The position numbers and the translations under genes were made by a program. From assembly GCF_000006565.2 (NCBI RefSeq), contig NC_031480.1, forward strand, positions 4,685,529-4,749,528: a stretch of DNA of 64,000 nucleotides. Reading direction: 5' to 3'. Source of the stretch: Toxoplasma gondii ME49. Taxonomy: Eukaryota > Apicomplexa > Conoidasida > Eucoccidiorida > Sarcocystidae. Below are positions 50,001 to 59,921 of this stretch, one piece after another (positions within the stretch are counted from its first letter, which is position 1; every line of letters starts with the position of its first letter). Under the pieces are notes generated by a model that saw only the letters and a program-made list of their open reading frames with translations, was not told the origin of the DNA and did not search any database.

Positions 50001-51531
50001 AGAGTCTTCGTTTTACCTCGATTGCACCTCGTCCTCGTAAAAAGCCATCAGTCCCGCAGTCGCCGAGAAGTTGACTTTCTCCCGTCCAGAACGCAGAAGA
50101 TTTGGAAACGAAAAACACGAACGGAGAAGGCAAGGAGACAAAGAAAAGGAGACAAGACTGGAAGACTCAAAAACAGAGCAGTCTTCTGTTCTGGGGGGCG
50201 ACGACACCGTTTGTCCTCTCGCCGCGCGAGGTCGAGTGTAGTGGTGTGTCTCTCTTTTTCTCGAATTGCATGCGCTCGACGGCGCTACTTTGTTGCAAAG
50301 ACCAGAGAAGCCCGAGAGCCACTCTTTCAAACGCCGGTTTCTGCCTTTTCTTCTCTCTTTCCATGGAGAAAGTCTCTCTTCCGTTTTCTCGCATTTTCCA
50401 CGCGCGTTCGTCAGGTGTACGTACAGCTGGCGGTGGACTCTAACTCCAGAGGGGAAAGCAGTGGTTTTTCTGCGGCCGGTGTGGCCGGTCTTGGTTTTCC
50501 ATCGTTTTTTTCGGAGGAACGCTGAAAAGAGTTGCATTTTGTGTGAAACGTTTCTCTTCTCTCGTGTCTTCTTGTCCGTCCGGTCGCACCACAGTCGAGA
50601 GAAACGCCTCCGTTTGTAGCAACCTCCAGGGTGTTCTTTCCCGATCATCTTCTGCCCTCTCTCCTCTCCCTCGTTTCTGCTCCTCGAGCGTTCCCCTGCA
50701 TCGGAGAAAAGACCTTTTTCCTATTCTGCGTCCTCTTCTCTGCACAGTGAGTTGCAGAGACGCCTCCAGAGAGAGACAGTTATCTCTTTGTCATCTAAAG
50801 GCCGATCTCCAGCGAGAGACCGAGAATGTTCTCGAGAGTGCCGAACCGACTTTCTTCTTGTTCGCTGTGTCATCAGTTTTTCCTTTCTTTGCGTCTTCCT
50901 TAGCGTTATCTTGCAGTCTGCAGGACATCTTCTCTCTGGCGGCCTCCTCGCGTTGATTCCATTTCTCGCGCATTCATCCAAAAAGTCTCGATTGTTCACA
51001 TCATCTGACAGTGTGTCCTCTCTGTAAACCTCCCGTGTGCTGTCGCTCTGGCGGCCAAAAAATACAAAGGAAAGACATCGTTTCTCTGCAAAAACATCTG
51101 CAGAGCTCTCGAGCGTTGTAGAGCGAGAAGACTCTCGGTTCTTATCTCTTTTTTGAGACCCGCACCGGCCTCTCTTTTCGTCATCCCCGCAAAAGCGAGC
51201 GTTCACCTCGCTGTGTACACGAGGAAACGTTTTCTGCTCCTACTCTGTGGATAAACCGCCGAGTAGTTCCCAGTGTCGACTGATGTCCTGCGTACTGTGT
51301 GCTCTGCTGCGGAGCTGCTAGCCTCGTTCGCTCCCTCAGGGTCGCAACTTTCTTTCTTGTTCGTCATTTTCAGCCGTGCTGTTGCCGGCGTTTTTCACCC
51401 CCATGCTGTGTGTCAACTGGCTGCGACGACCTCTCGCTGTTGTGACAGAGCATACATCTCGTTTGTCTGGGAAGGTGTCAAGGTCTCTTCGTTAGTGGCG
51501 GTGGCCTGGCTTTTCCTCCAAACGCTTCGCA
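47049..51531. other. Long intergenic region, PAF1 to HPR-like gene
   Basis: About 4.5 kb. C/T-rich sequence at 47180-47560 follows PAF1, a short TA repeat lies at 49410-49460, a TGTACGTACA palindrome lies at 50416-50425, and C/T-rich leader-like sequence occupies 50540-51500. I found no gene family on either strand. Frames such as 50102-50443 are compositional. Confidence 0.5.
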
Positions 51532-54500
51532 ATGAAGTTCTCTTCCCCAGCTTCGCTGCGGTGGACGCGCAGCTTCTCTCGCGCTCCTCGCGTTTCGACA
51601 GCTCGAGGCCTTCCTGGGTCGTCGCCTTCTGTCTTTTCTTCTCGCGGCCTCGCCTCTCCGGTTCGCTCTCGTCTTCCGCCAGAGCCTCAAGCCTCACTCC
51701 CTGCGCGGGCAACGCAGCCGCCAGCTCCCTCGGTCGTCTCGCGCTCTCTGAGTCGCTCGCTCTCTCTCCAGCACCGTCGCGCTTCTCCCTCGTCGCCGTC
51801 TCCGCGCTCTTCGGCCCTCGTCTCCTGTTTCTTTTCCTCCGTTTCTTCTGTGCGGGTGACCTCTGCGGCTGCGTGTGGCGGCTCCGACGTCGCGTCTTCT
51901 TCTCCCCACGGTTCCTCGGTGACTACGTCGTCTGCGATCGAGCAAGCGCCGCTGCGCGACCCGCTGGTGAATCCGAGTTTTACGGCGCAGAAGATCCCCA
52001 AGGACTACGTGAAGAAAACGCTGATTCCTCACCTGGAGAATCAGATCGCGGTCGTCGCGAAGGCGCTGAACGAGCTCGAGCTGGCGAATTTGGCAGCGGC
52101 GTACTCCAAGTTGCCGCCGGCGCTGCGCCACCCTGAGTTGTGCCGCGAACTGGCGGAGAAGGTGAAGTTCCGCATGAATGGATTCGGCGCCCAGGAAATC
52201 GTATTGGCTCTGCACCCGCTCTTCTCGCTGGTCGGCGACTCAGACAAAGAGCTGTGGAGACTGTTTGCGGAGCGCATCGAGAAGGAGTTCATTCTCCGAG
52301 AGCTGTCCGTCTTGAACCTGGTCTCTGTGCTGCGCGTCTTCGAGAAGCTGGAGGGCGCGTTCGGGGATGAGTTCGCCGCCTTCGTCGCCACTCTGCAGGA
52401 CTTGCTGAAAGCAGGAATCTCGCAGTTCGACGCCATCGAGCTCCACGACACCCTCGTCGCGCTCTCGATGAATCACCGGGAGACGAAGAGAGACCTGCAA
52501 CTTGTGCGCTTCGCCCTGGCCGAGATGGACAAGAAAGTCCACGCTCTCTCCCTCCTCAACCAACTGTCGCTGCTCCAGGCGCTGGTCCGACTGAAAATCG
52601 AGCACCGCGAGCTGACGGACCTCGTAGCCTCGCAGCTGCAAGACGGCAGAAAAATTCGCAACATGCCACCGAAGTTCGTCGCTCAAACTGTCTGGGTCTT
52701 CGCGAAGCTCGGAAGGCTCGCAGACGTCGCGTGCACTGTGGGACCGCTGGTAAGGGAAGGCGAGGAAGGAACGGACCGAGACGCGAGCGACTGGAAATGG
52801 ACAGAAACGAAAAGAGAAACGTCGAGTAGAGGAACGAGCCGAAGCGAAGCAACAGGTCTCTCTGCGGAGGTCCTTTCAGCAAACGAGAGTGGTTTTACAA
52901 TATTTTATTTCGTATCTGCTTTTTACATGTTTCACACTTTGTGAATAAATCACTTATCGAAGCATGAAGATTAATCCCAAATGTTTGCTTCCATGTCCAA
53001 GATACATTTTTCGGCTGATGTTGCCAATGGACGAGAGCCGCTTCCACGCGTTTGGAGAAGGAAGAGAGACGCAAAACAGCCGAAAGAGCGCGGGGGGTGG
53101 AGCCGGGAGGCGAGATGAGAGAGCGGAGGAAATGCGCTGCGTCAGGACGCTTCTGTGTGCCGACAGAGCGAGGAACTTGTGAACGAAGAGATGCAAGCAG
53201 GTAGCTGCAGAGTCGAAGAACACTGTTCGCACCAGTCCTGTATTTCTCCTTTCGCAGATGGAACACCACATCAAACGATTCTCCGTCGTCGATTTCGCAC
53301 GCCTCGCCCAGGCTCTGCCTGCCGTAAGTTCCTCTTCTCTCTTTTGTCTTTTCTCTCTTCTCTCTCTCCTCTTCTCTCTCTTCTCTCTCTCCTCTTCTCT
53401 CTCTCCTCTTCTCTCTCCTCTTCTCTCTCTTCTCTTCTCTCTCCTCTCCTCTCTCTTCTCTTCTCTCTCTCCTCTCTCTCTCCTCTCCTCTCTCTTCTCT
53501 CTCTCCTCTTCTCTCTCTCCTCTTCTCTCTCTCCTCTTCTCTCTCTTCTCTTCTCTCTCTTCGCTCTCCTTCTCTTTCTTCTTTCGTTTTTCTGTTTCGC
53601 GTTCGTCTCGACTTCCTCTCTCTTCTCTGTCTGCTGTCGAGTTTTCGTCTTCCACCTTCTCCTGCTTGTATCTTTCTTCTTCTCTCTGCTTCGCCTCCTC
53701 AGTCCGTTTCGACGTTTTCTGCTTGGTTGCCGGTGCGCTGCATTTCTCGGGGTGTCCTTCGTTTTTCGACTGTTTTCCCGGTGTTTTCTTTCCCCCGTCC
53801 TCGCGTCTGTCGTCGGCCTCCTCGAAGCGTCGTTCTCTCTCGCCGTCTCCTGTTTGCCAACTCTCTGTTTCCGGCCTCTGCCTGGGGGATCTGCGAGTCC
53901 CGCAGATCGCCTGCTCTTCGCAGCTGCAGAAACAATGACTGAAGCGCTTCAATTTTCGAAGTTGAGGAAGCCTCACTTCTGAAGGCGTTTCGTTTGTTTC
54001 AGAGATCTTGCGCCATTTTCCGGTAGAACAATCCACTTTCCTCTGTCCATCTTGCAGCCGCTGTGAAAGCATGCTTTCATGCTTTCACAGGATGCAGCTT
54101 TGCTCAGAATCACCTTGATCTTTGCGGTCGGTGTCCTCGCGGTGATGTGCGTGAGCGTAGCCGGAAAGACACTTGCAGCTTTTTCTACGATGTCTGCCTG
54201 CTAAAGATGAAGTTCACAACTGGTTCTTTCTCAGAGATGTTGATTTCTAAGACGACGAGGCTGACGACTCTCGCTTCGCTGTTTCTTCGTCTGAAGCCTG
54301 TCCTTCACTGTTCACCTTGCGCTTCTCATCCCCATGTTCACTGCGTCCACTGTTCTGCCCCTGTGCTTCCCTCTGTTCTCATCCGGTCCTTCATTTCTTG
54401 CATTTCCCTCTTGTTTTCAACGCGTCTTTTTCGACTTTTTTCTCTCGATTTCTCAGGGTTCCTCTGTGCCTCTCCGAGTGTGTCGAAGCCTCCAAGAGCG

Positions 54501-55150
54501 GCTTGCGTCCATGAGCGTGAAGGAGTTCTGTTTCTTCCTCTGCGCATGCGTTCGCCTGAATATTCTTCCTGACCAGCATGGCCGTATTCCGTACTTCTCG
54601 AATGCCGCCGACGAGGACGCCCAAGGTGAGACGCCCTTCGGTTTCTCAACTGTCTTCTCTCCTGCTCTCCATTCTCGTTTCTCTTCCCTTTTGCATCTCG
54701 ACCCCCCACTCTTCATTTCTTCCTCCTGTGTCTTGGGTTCTCTTTCTTCGTCTCGTTTTCGTTCTCACAGACGGCTTGTCTGCTTCCTTCTTTCTCTTCT
54801 TTCTCTCTTTTCTCTGCTTCTGTGCTCGCGTGTCTCGCCTTCCTTTTTTGCGCAGTCCCTCTGAGTCTCAGGATTCGCTGTTTTCCTTCTTCGCAGACCT
54901 CTTGGCCGGAAACTCTTCGGCCCTGATTGCGACGATCGACGCGGCCGGACTGCTGGAGTCTCTCTTGTCCTTTATGAACGCGAAAGAAAGTGAATTTCGC
55001 TGCGAGGACATCCGCAGAGTAGTCCTCGTTCTGCAAGGCTACGCCGCCGACTACGGCTACCTCCTGCAACAACTTCCAGAAGGATGGAAAGACATTGAAG
55101 AAAATCTTGATACCATGGCAGAGAGACAGGAAACGTCTGAAAAAGCCTGA
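51532..55150 (+). CDS. Helical-repeat protein of HPR/RAP-like type, probably mitochondrial
   Basis: Exons 51532-52749, 53258-53323, 54457-54625 and 54897-55150 join in phase to 568 aa. The first about 130 residues are Ser/Arg/Pro-rich with few acids (MKFSSPASLRWTRSFSRAPR), like an organelle presequence. The rest is a run of about 37-residue leucine-rich helical repeats, for example ENQIAVVAKALNELELANLA, LSVLNLVSVLRVFEKL, FDAIELHDTLVALSMNH and MPPKFVAQTVWVFAKLGRL. The last is the signature style of apicomplexan heptatricopeptide (HPR) and FASTK/RAP proteins that bind organellar RNA. Later repeats are spread over the short exons (FSVVDFARLAQALP, MSVKEFCFFLCACVRLNILP). No C-terminal RAP domain is seen. 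An RNA-binding role in mitochondrial rRNA or transcript metabolism is inference. Confidence 0.75.
53330..53582. repeat. Polypyrimidine microsatellite in an HPR-gene intron
   Basis: About 250 bp of TCTCTCCTCT/TCTCTTCTCT repeats immediately downstream of the donor at 53323. Both strands give long artefactual ORFs (SLLSLLFSL and EKREERREK types). Confidence 0.9.
54061..54090. repeat. Perfect 13-bp inverted repeat, 4-nt loop
   Basis: CTGTGAAAGCATG (54061-54073) and CATGCTTTCACAG (54078-54090) are exact reverse complements separated by CTTT. The element lies in the HPR-gene intron between exons 53258-53323 and 54457-54625. Confidence 0.85.
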
Positions 55151-56472
55151 TATGCTCGATTCCATAAAACTGAGTTTTTCGATATTTCTCTTTCTCCCCA
55201 GAAGCGAAGAGGACCATTCGTCCTCATTTCTTCTCGCCTTCTCGGCGGATAGACAATTACATCTCTGTCTCGAGTTCCTACTGAATAGAAGGTGCCCTGC
55301 TTTCTCGGTTTCTCTTTCTGTTTCTTCCTGCGAGGTTCCCCATCTGCTCAGCTTGCGGTGGGTATCTCTCCGGTCGGTCGAACGCATATTTGTGCCTGTC
55401 GTGTCTCTTGTCTCGCTTCTTCCTTCAAGTTTTCGTTCACCTCTTCGCTGATTTCCTGCTTCTCTTCCGTGCCTCTCGACTCAGTCTGAAGAAGCCTGTG
55501 AAGAGTCCCGAACTCTCCGGAGAGGCTTTTCTGCTCAGTTCTCTCTGCCGTTTGCTTCCTCCGCTAAACAAACAACGAAGTCGGGAAAGACAAGGAGTGA
55601 GACGCATCGAAGCCGCAGAACTCAACGAAGTCAGCGTACACAGAGACGTGGTTTTTGCGTGCGAAGACCCACATAAAAACAGGTATCTGCAGAAAAGCAA
55701 ATACATAAATAAATACGTAAATAAAAGTATAAAATAAGTAGATATACATGGTAGTAAGGAGTTGAGCGAATGCTTGGAGACGAGTTTCAGAGGCCGGTCT
55801 CGGCATGTTTCGAGACGTTTTGGCAACTGCAGACGCAAACTGTTTCGCAGTTGACATTGCTTTCCTCCTACGGGGCCCCCACCGAGACAAAACGAGAGAC
55901 ACAAGGCTTTGCGCTACCTGATGCCGCGGAAGCAGGTCTTTCTTCGTGAACGAACCATCCTTTTCCGCGCGAAAAGAGAGCGCGAGACAGGAGAGGGAAC
56001 ACAGCGGAAGAAGTCGCTCTTCTTCAGAGACCGAAGGGAACTTGCAGATGAACATGAAGTCGAAAAGAGCAGAAAGGCGCTAGAGTCAAAGGCCGCAGGC
56101 AGCGCGAGAACGAGACGGTATCACAGGTCGGAGGAAGAGTTGGAGAGAAGGAAGCGACAGACGCACTCGACAGTTTTTTTTGGAGATAGGAAGGGCATAC
56201 GAACGAAAAAGGTTGGAACAAGTTAAATTGGAAATATTTCGGGGACATTTTTATTAAATTTTCATGAAATTATGATTTTAAAAATAGAAACCTTGTAAAG
56301 AGTTTCCAGTTGTACATCAGAATTGTATTTTAAAAATTATATGAAAAACCGTCTGTTTTTTAGCAGCTCTTTGAGAGTATGAAAAAAAGTAACTTTTTTA
56401 AGCTGAGAGGCAGACACACAGTGATAGATTTATCGAGAGGAACACCGTGTGTCGAGGAACAATTTAGAAAAC
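55151..56472. other. Convergent intergenic region with an AT-rich core
   Basis: 3' UTR space of the HPR-like and OB-fold genes. About 56225-56420 is strikingly A/T-rich for this window, with homopolymer runs but not a simple repeat. No gene recognised. Confidence 0.5.
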
Positions 56473-58534
56473 TCAGATGACAGCAGCATTCAGGGACAGC
56501 AGCGGAACATCTGAAAGACAGGGTCCTTCCGAAGGAATGATATTTATTTCTTTCTCAGCAGGGAGAATCGCGCCTCCCACACGAGGTAGAATCCGCAAAG
56601 ACATCTCGCCAGCAACCTGTGCCGTCGTTGCCCGAAGAAGAAGAACAACAGATCCCGGCTGAGAAAAAAGAACAAGCGGTCGCTGAACGAATTGCATTCT
56701 TGTAGAGAGAACGCCGGAAATCCAGTTCTCTGACTTCGAGAGAAGGCCGAGGAGAAGAAGAGACAGAAGAAAAGCGAGCCAAGCCATGGCCGAGAAAGAG
56801 AAGGAAGGGAGAGAGAGATGCAGGAGAGGTGCAGATGGAGAGTTCAAGAGAGAAACAGCGATGCGGAAGCAAAAGGAGAAAGGACGGACTGACAGAAAAG
56901 GGGGAGGAATGGTGCAATGGAAAGCGCGGTGGTGACCGAGACGTACATCAACATGAAGAGGAAGAGAGCGAGAGCACGGCAAGAAGTTCTTTTCTTTCTT
57001 CGTTCTTTGCTCGACTTTTAGAGGTTCTCTAAACGTGCCTGTATCCACCAAATCGCATGTATCTCTCTGTGGTCCTTCTTCCCTTGCTCTTTATCAACGA
57101 GGAAACGCCCTTTTCTTCGTGTAGCCTCTCTTCGGCACTCGTTTCTTTCACTTTCCTGCCTCTCTGAAGAAATGGTTTCTGCTGTTTCTCTTCCTAAAGA
57201 GAAATGCGCTTCTCCTACTTCTGCGCGTTTTTTCTCCTTCTACGAATCTCCTCAGCTTCTCTCCCTTCCCTGTCTCCTCTCTTCGGCCTCGTCAAGAGTT
57301 CCTCTCCGGCCTGCAGCACCTTGATCGCTTTCCTTGTTCTGTCTCTCCAGTTCATTCTCACCTTTCTGTACCCCCTTCTGAGAGAAGTCGTCTAAATGCT
57401 GTTCATCAGCGACTGTCACTCCCGATATGAGAGCACTGACGGTCCTGGCCGCTGCTGGCATGTTCTGTGAAGAGCAGAGTTCTGCCCTTTTCTTCTCCCG
57501 CCTCCTCTCGCGACTTCGTTCTCGCGCTGCACTCTCTCCTCTTCCCTACTTCTCCCTTCTCCTTTGCCCGACCTCTCGAAGCTTTCTTTTGGCACTTCGA
57601 GTTCTTTTCTTACTCTGCATGCGGTGCGTTGCTCCTCTTCGTGAAGCTCGAGTTTGATAGTGCCAGTCTCGTCGCCAGCGAGAACTTCCGAAAAAGTTGT
57701 GACTTCGCCTGAGAGGACACAAACAGCGAAACACCGCTTGACTGTGTGCGTCTTCACCTTCGCACCGAGGAGAGAGAAGCCCCCCACAGAGGAAATCAAG
57801 CAGCGAAAGAAACTGCGGAAGAGGGAGAGAGAAGTAGGAGAAACAAATGCGCAGTGAGAGACACACAGAGAGAAGGGAGAGAAGAGAGGACGCAGGAAAG
57901 AGAGAAGAAAAGAGAGACGAAACGAGAGAGATGACTGGGAGAGACAGACAGAGAAAGGTGAGGAAAGCAAAGGAGCAAAGCATCAAAGGTGAGAGGAAAG
58001 AACGACGGTGGATCCGCGAGCTGCAAAGACCTCCGTGTGTCTCGAGGCTGCTCGTCGCGTTGGCGTCTTCTGAAAGAAAGAATCCCCAAAGAGCGCACCG
58101 GAGAATAACGTTCTGGAACTGAGGAGGATGGTGTGCAAGATTCTAACAACGCAGTTGACGCCTCTGTCTCCAGGCCTCAGGTCTGCAATTTTCACGAAGG
58201 AAGAAAGAGCCTCCTCCCCAGCCGCAGACGCAGCATTTTCTCTCGGCTGGAAGTTCTTTGGCCACAAGGAGAGAGGACCAGACGCCGCAGAAGGAAACGC
58301 TGGCTGAACAAACGACGAGGCGACAGAAGACAACGCAGGAGGAGGGGGACAAGAGAGAGAAGAAGAGAGAGAAGAAGAGAGAGAGGAAGAGAGAGAAGAA
58401 GAGAGAGAGGAAGACAGAGAAGAGAAAGACGAGGAGGAAGAAGAAAAGGACGGGGAGGAAGAAGAAAAGGACGAGGAAGAAGAAGAAAAGGACGAGGAGG
58501 AAGAAGAAAAGGACGAGGAAGAAGCCGGGGCCAT
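56473..58534 (-). CDS. OB-fold single-strand nucleic-acid-binding protein (SOSS-B / plant At4g28440-like)
   Basis: Three minus-strand exons, 58534-58099, 57708-57614 and 56658-56473, join in phase to 238 aa. Residues 1-90 are a Ser-rich low-complexity leader with FSSSSSS heptads and SSSL repeats. Then comes a compact OB fold: FVKIADLRPGDRGVNCVVRI, EVTTFSEVLAGDETGTIKLE, PGSVVLLLRATTAQVAGEMS and LRILPRVGGAI. These align without an obvious gap to the LRPG..., CLVGDETG..., PGNTVILRNA... and ...GSMRLAVDKWGRV blocks of the SOSS-B/hSSB and plant At4g28440-like family. A role in DNA repair or RNA binding is family inference. An upstream in-frame ATG lies at 58648. The chosen ATG 58534 shares the CCATGG palindrome with the divergent gene. 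Confidence 0.75.
58320..58530 (-). repeat. Coding repeats in the OB-fold gene leader
   Basis: About five 21-bp units (GAAGAAGAAAAGGACGAGG on the plus strand) encode FSSSSSS heptads, followed by 12-bp GAGAGAAGAAGA-type units encoding SSSL. Both keep frame in the minus-strand gene. Confidence 0.8.
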
Positions 58535-59689
58535 GGCGCTGTTTTTTCTGCTAGCCGGTTGGCGAGCAACAAGTGAGTAGAAGGGTGTCTTCTCTGCAGT
58601 GAGCTTTTGTTTTCTTCGATCGTTCCGAACCAGGTTTTTTCGAAACAAGAAAAAGATCTTCTGTTCATGTTTTTTCGATGTTTCCTCAGCTGTCTGTCGA
58701 ATCTCCCCCTATATATACGCCTCCAGCGCAATCGAAACGCGTCGATGTTTCAGAAACCGACGCAGTCGACGTTCGTTTCCTTCTCATGAGGTTTCCACGC
58801 GTTTCCGCAGCCTGCAAGAACGGGAGCAGGTCTGCTTCGGCTGGACGCCCAACGGCCGGAAGATGCGCAGCTCCCCCCCGTGGATGGCGAACCGCATGAA
58901 AAATCTCTCACGCGTGTCTCCTCTCCGCGCCAGGCTCCACTTTCGCTTTTTTCGACCTTGCCTCGCTGAGTTGTTCTTCGCTTTTCCTGTTTCTTCTTCT
59001 TGAACGAAAAAGAGGGTGTGTGTCTTCACCTCCCGTCTTTCGAGGCTTATCCCCTCCTTGCCTGCAGAAGTCCTTTTTCGCCTGCAGGCTCCTTTTTTTG
59101 AGTCCTGGCGCGCGTCTCGTGTCTCTCTCTCACTGACACAGCTAGATCGTCGCGAAGACCTTCTGCCTCTTCCTCTCGTCCGTTCTGCGAGCAGATTTCT
59201 CTCCTTTCTCGCGCTCAGCTACTTTTTAGAGGTTCTTTCGTCTCTCTCCTGTGACCTCTCACTTTCCAAGTTCTCGGCCTCTCGACAGCTATCCAGACGA
59301 GCGAGCAGCGCGTCGGCATGTCTCGGTGAAGGGCGCTTGGGAGACGTTTGACTCTCGGCGTCGGCTTTTTCAAGCTCGGAAAAAAGAACGCAAGAGGAAA
59401 AAGTCTTCCGAACACTTGCGAGAAGACCAGAAGCTGTTCCTAAAAAACAGTTATTTCTGCGTCGTCGGAGAAGAGTGAGAGCAGTGAGAGAAGAGAGAGA
59501 AGAGAGATAAGAGGAGAGAGCGAGAAGAAGGAATTTTTCAGGGATTTCCAGTTTTTCAAAGACCGCGCCGTTCCGGTTTGTGGGGTCGACATCCTGGAGG
59601 TCTTTCTTCCGGTGTTGAGGCAGGAAGGAAGGAAAGTGAGTTTTGTTTCTTGTCTTCGACCTTCTTATTTGAAGAACGACGAGGACTAA
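58533..59689 (+). CDS. Unknown small protein, mitochondrial-like N terminus (tentative model)
   Basis: I do not recognise a family. The exons 58533-58572, 58690-58879, 59289-59474 and 59542-59689 join in phase to 187 aa. The two downstream exons are the strongest: their junction (donor 59475, acceptor 59541) gives KNSYFCVVGEEDFQFFKDRA and then VPVCGVDILEVFLPVLRQEG, which reads as real protein. The middle exon has EREQVCFGWTPNGRKMRSS, and its donor is uncertain. The alternative frame end WMANRMKN also looks protein-like. The start MALFFLLAGWRAT and the Arg-rich stretch after it resemble an organelle presequence. The end is either a read-through to TAA at 59687 or a splice at 59636. It lies only about 230 bp upstream of the carrier ATG, so fusion to it cannot be excluded. 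Confidence 0.42.
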
Positions 59690-59921
59690 CTGCTTCTTCT
59701 ATCTCGTCGGATTCTTTGGTGATCCCTCCTTTTTCAAAAGGATTTTCTTCACCAGAGTCGACGCTCCTGCGACAAGACGCCGCCCCAGTCTGCATCTCGC
59801 TCTTTCCTCTCCACCTTTTCTTTGTCACATCTTCTTTCATCTCACCGTCTCCGTCTCTCTTTCCTCCTTTTTCCGCCGTACGATTGGAAACTTTCAAACA
59901 GAGAAGCAGCCGGGGAAAGCG

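Noticed and set aside
51273..52136. 287-aa plus-strand frame overlapping the HPR-like gene start
   Set aside because: Offset-frame shadow. The other frame carries the repeat signatures and correct splice phases.
52954..54072. 372-aa minus-strand frame opposite the HPR-gene intron
   Set aside because: Mostly EKREERREK text read from the polypyrimidine microsatellite. Antisense to a supported gene.
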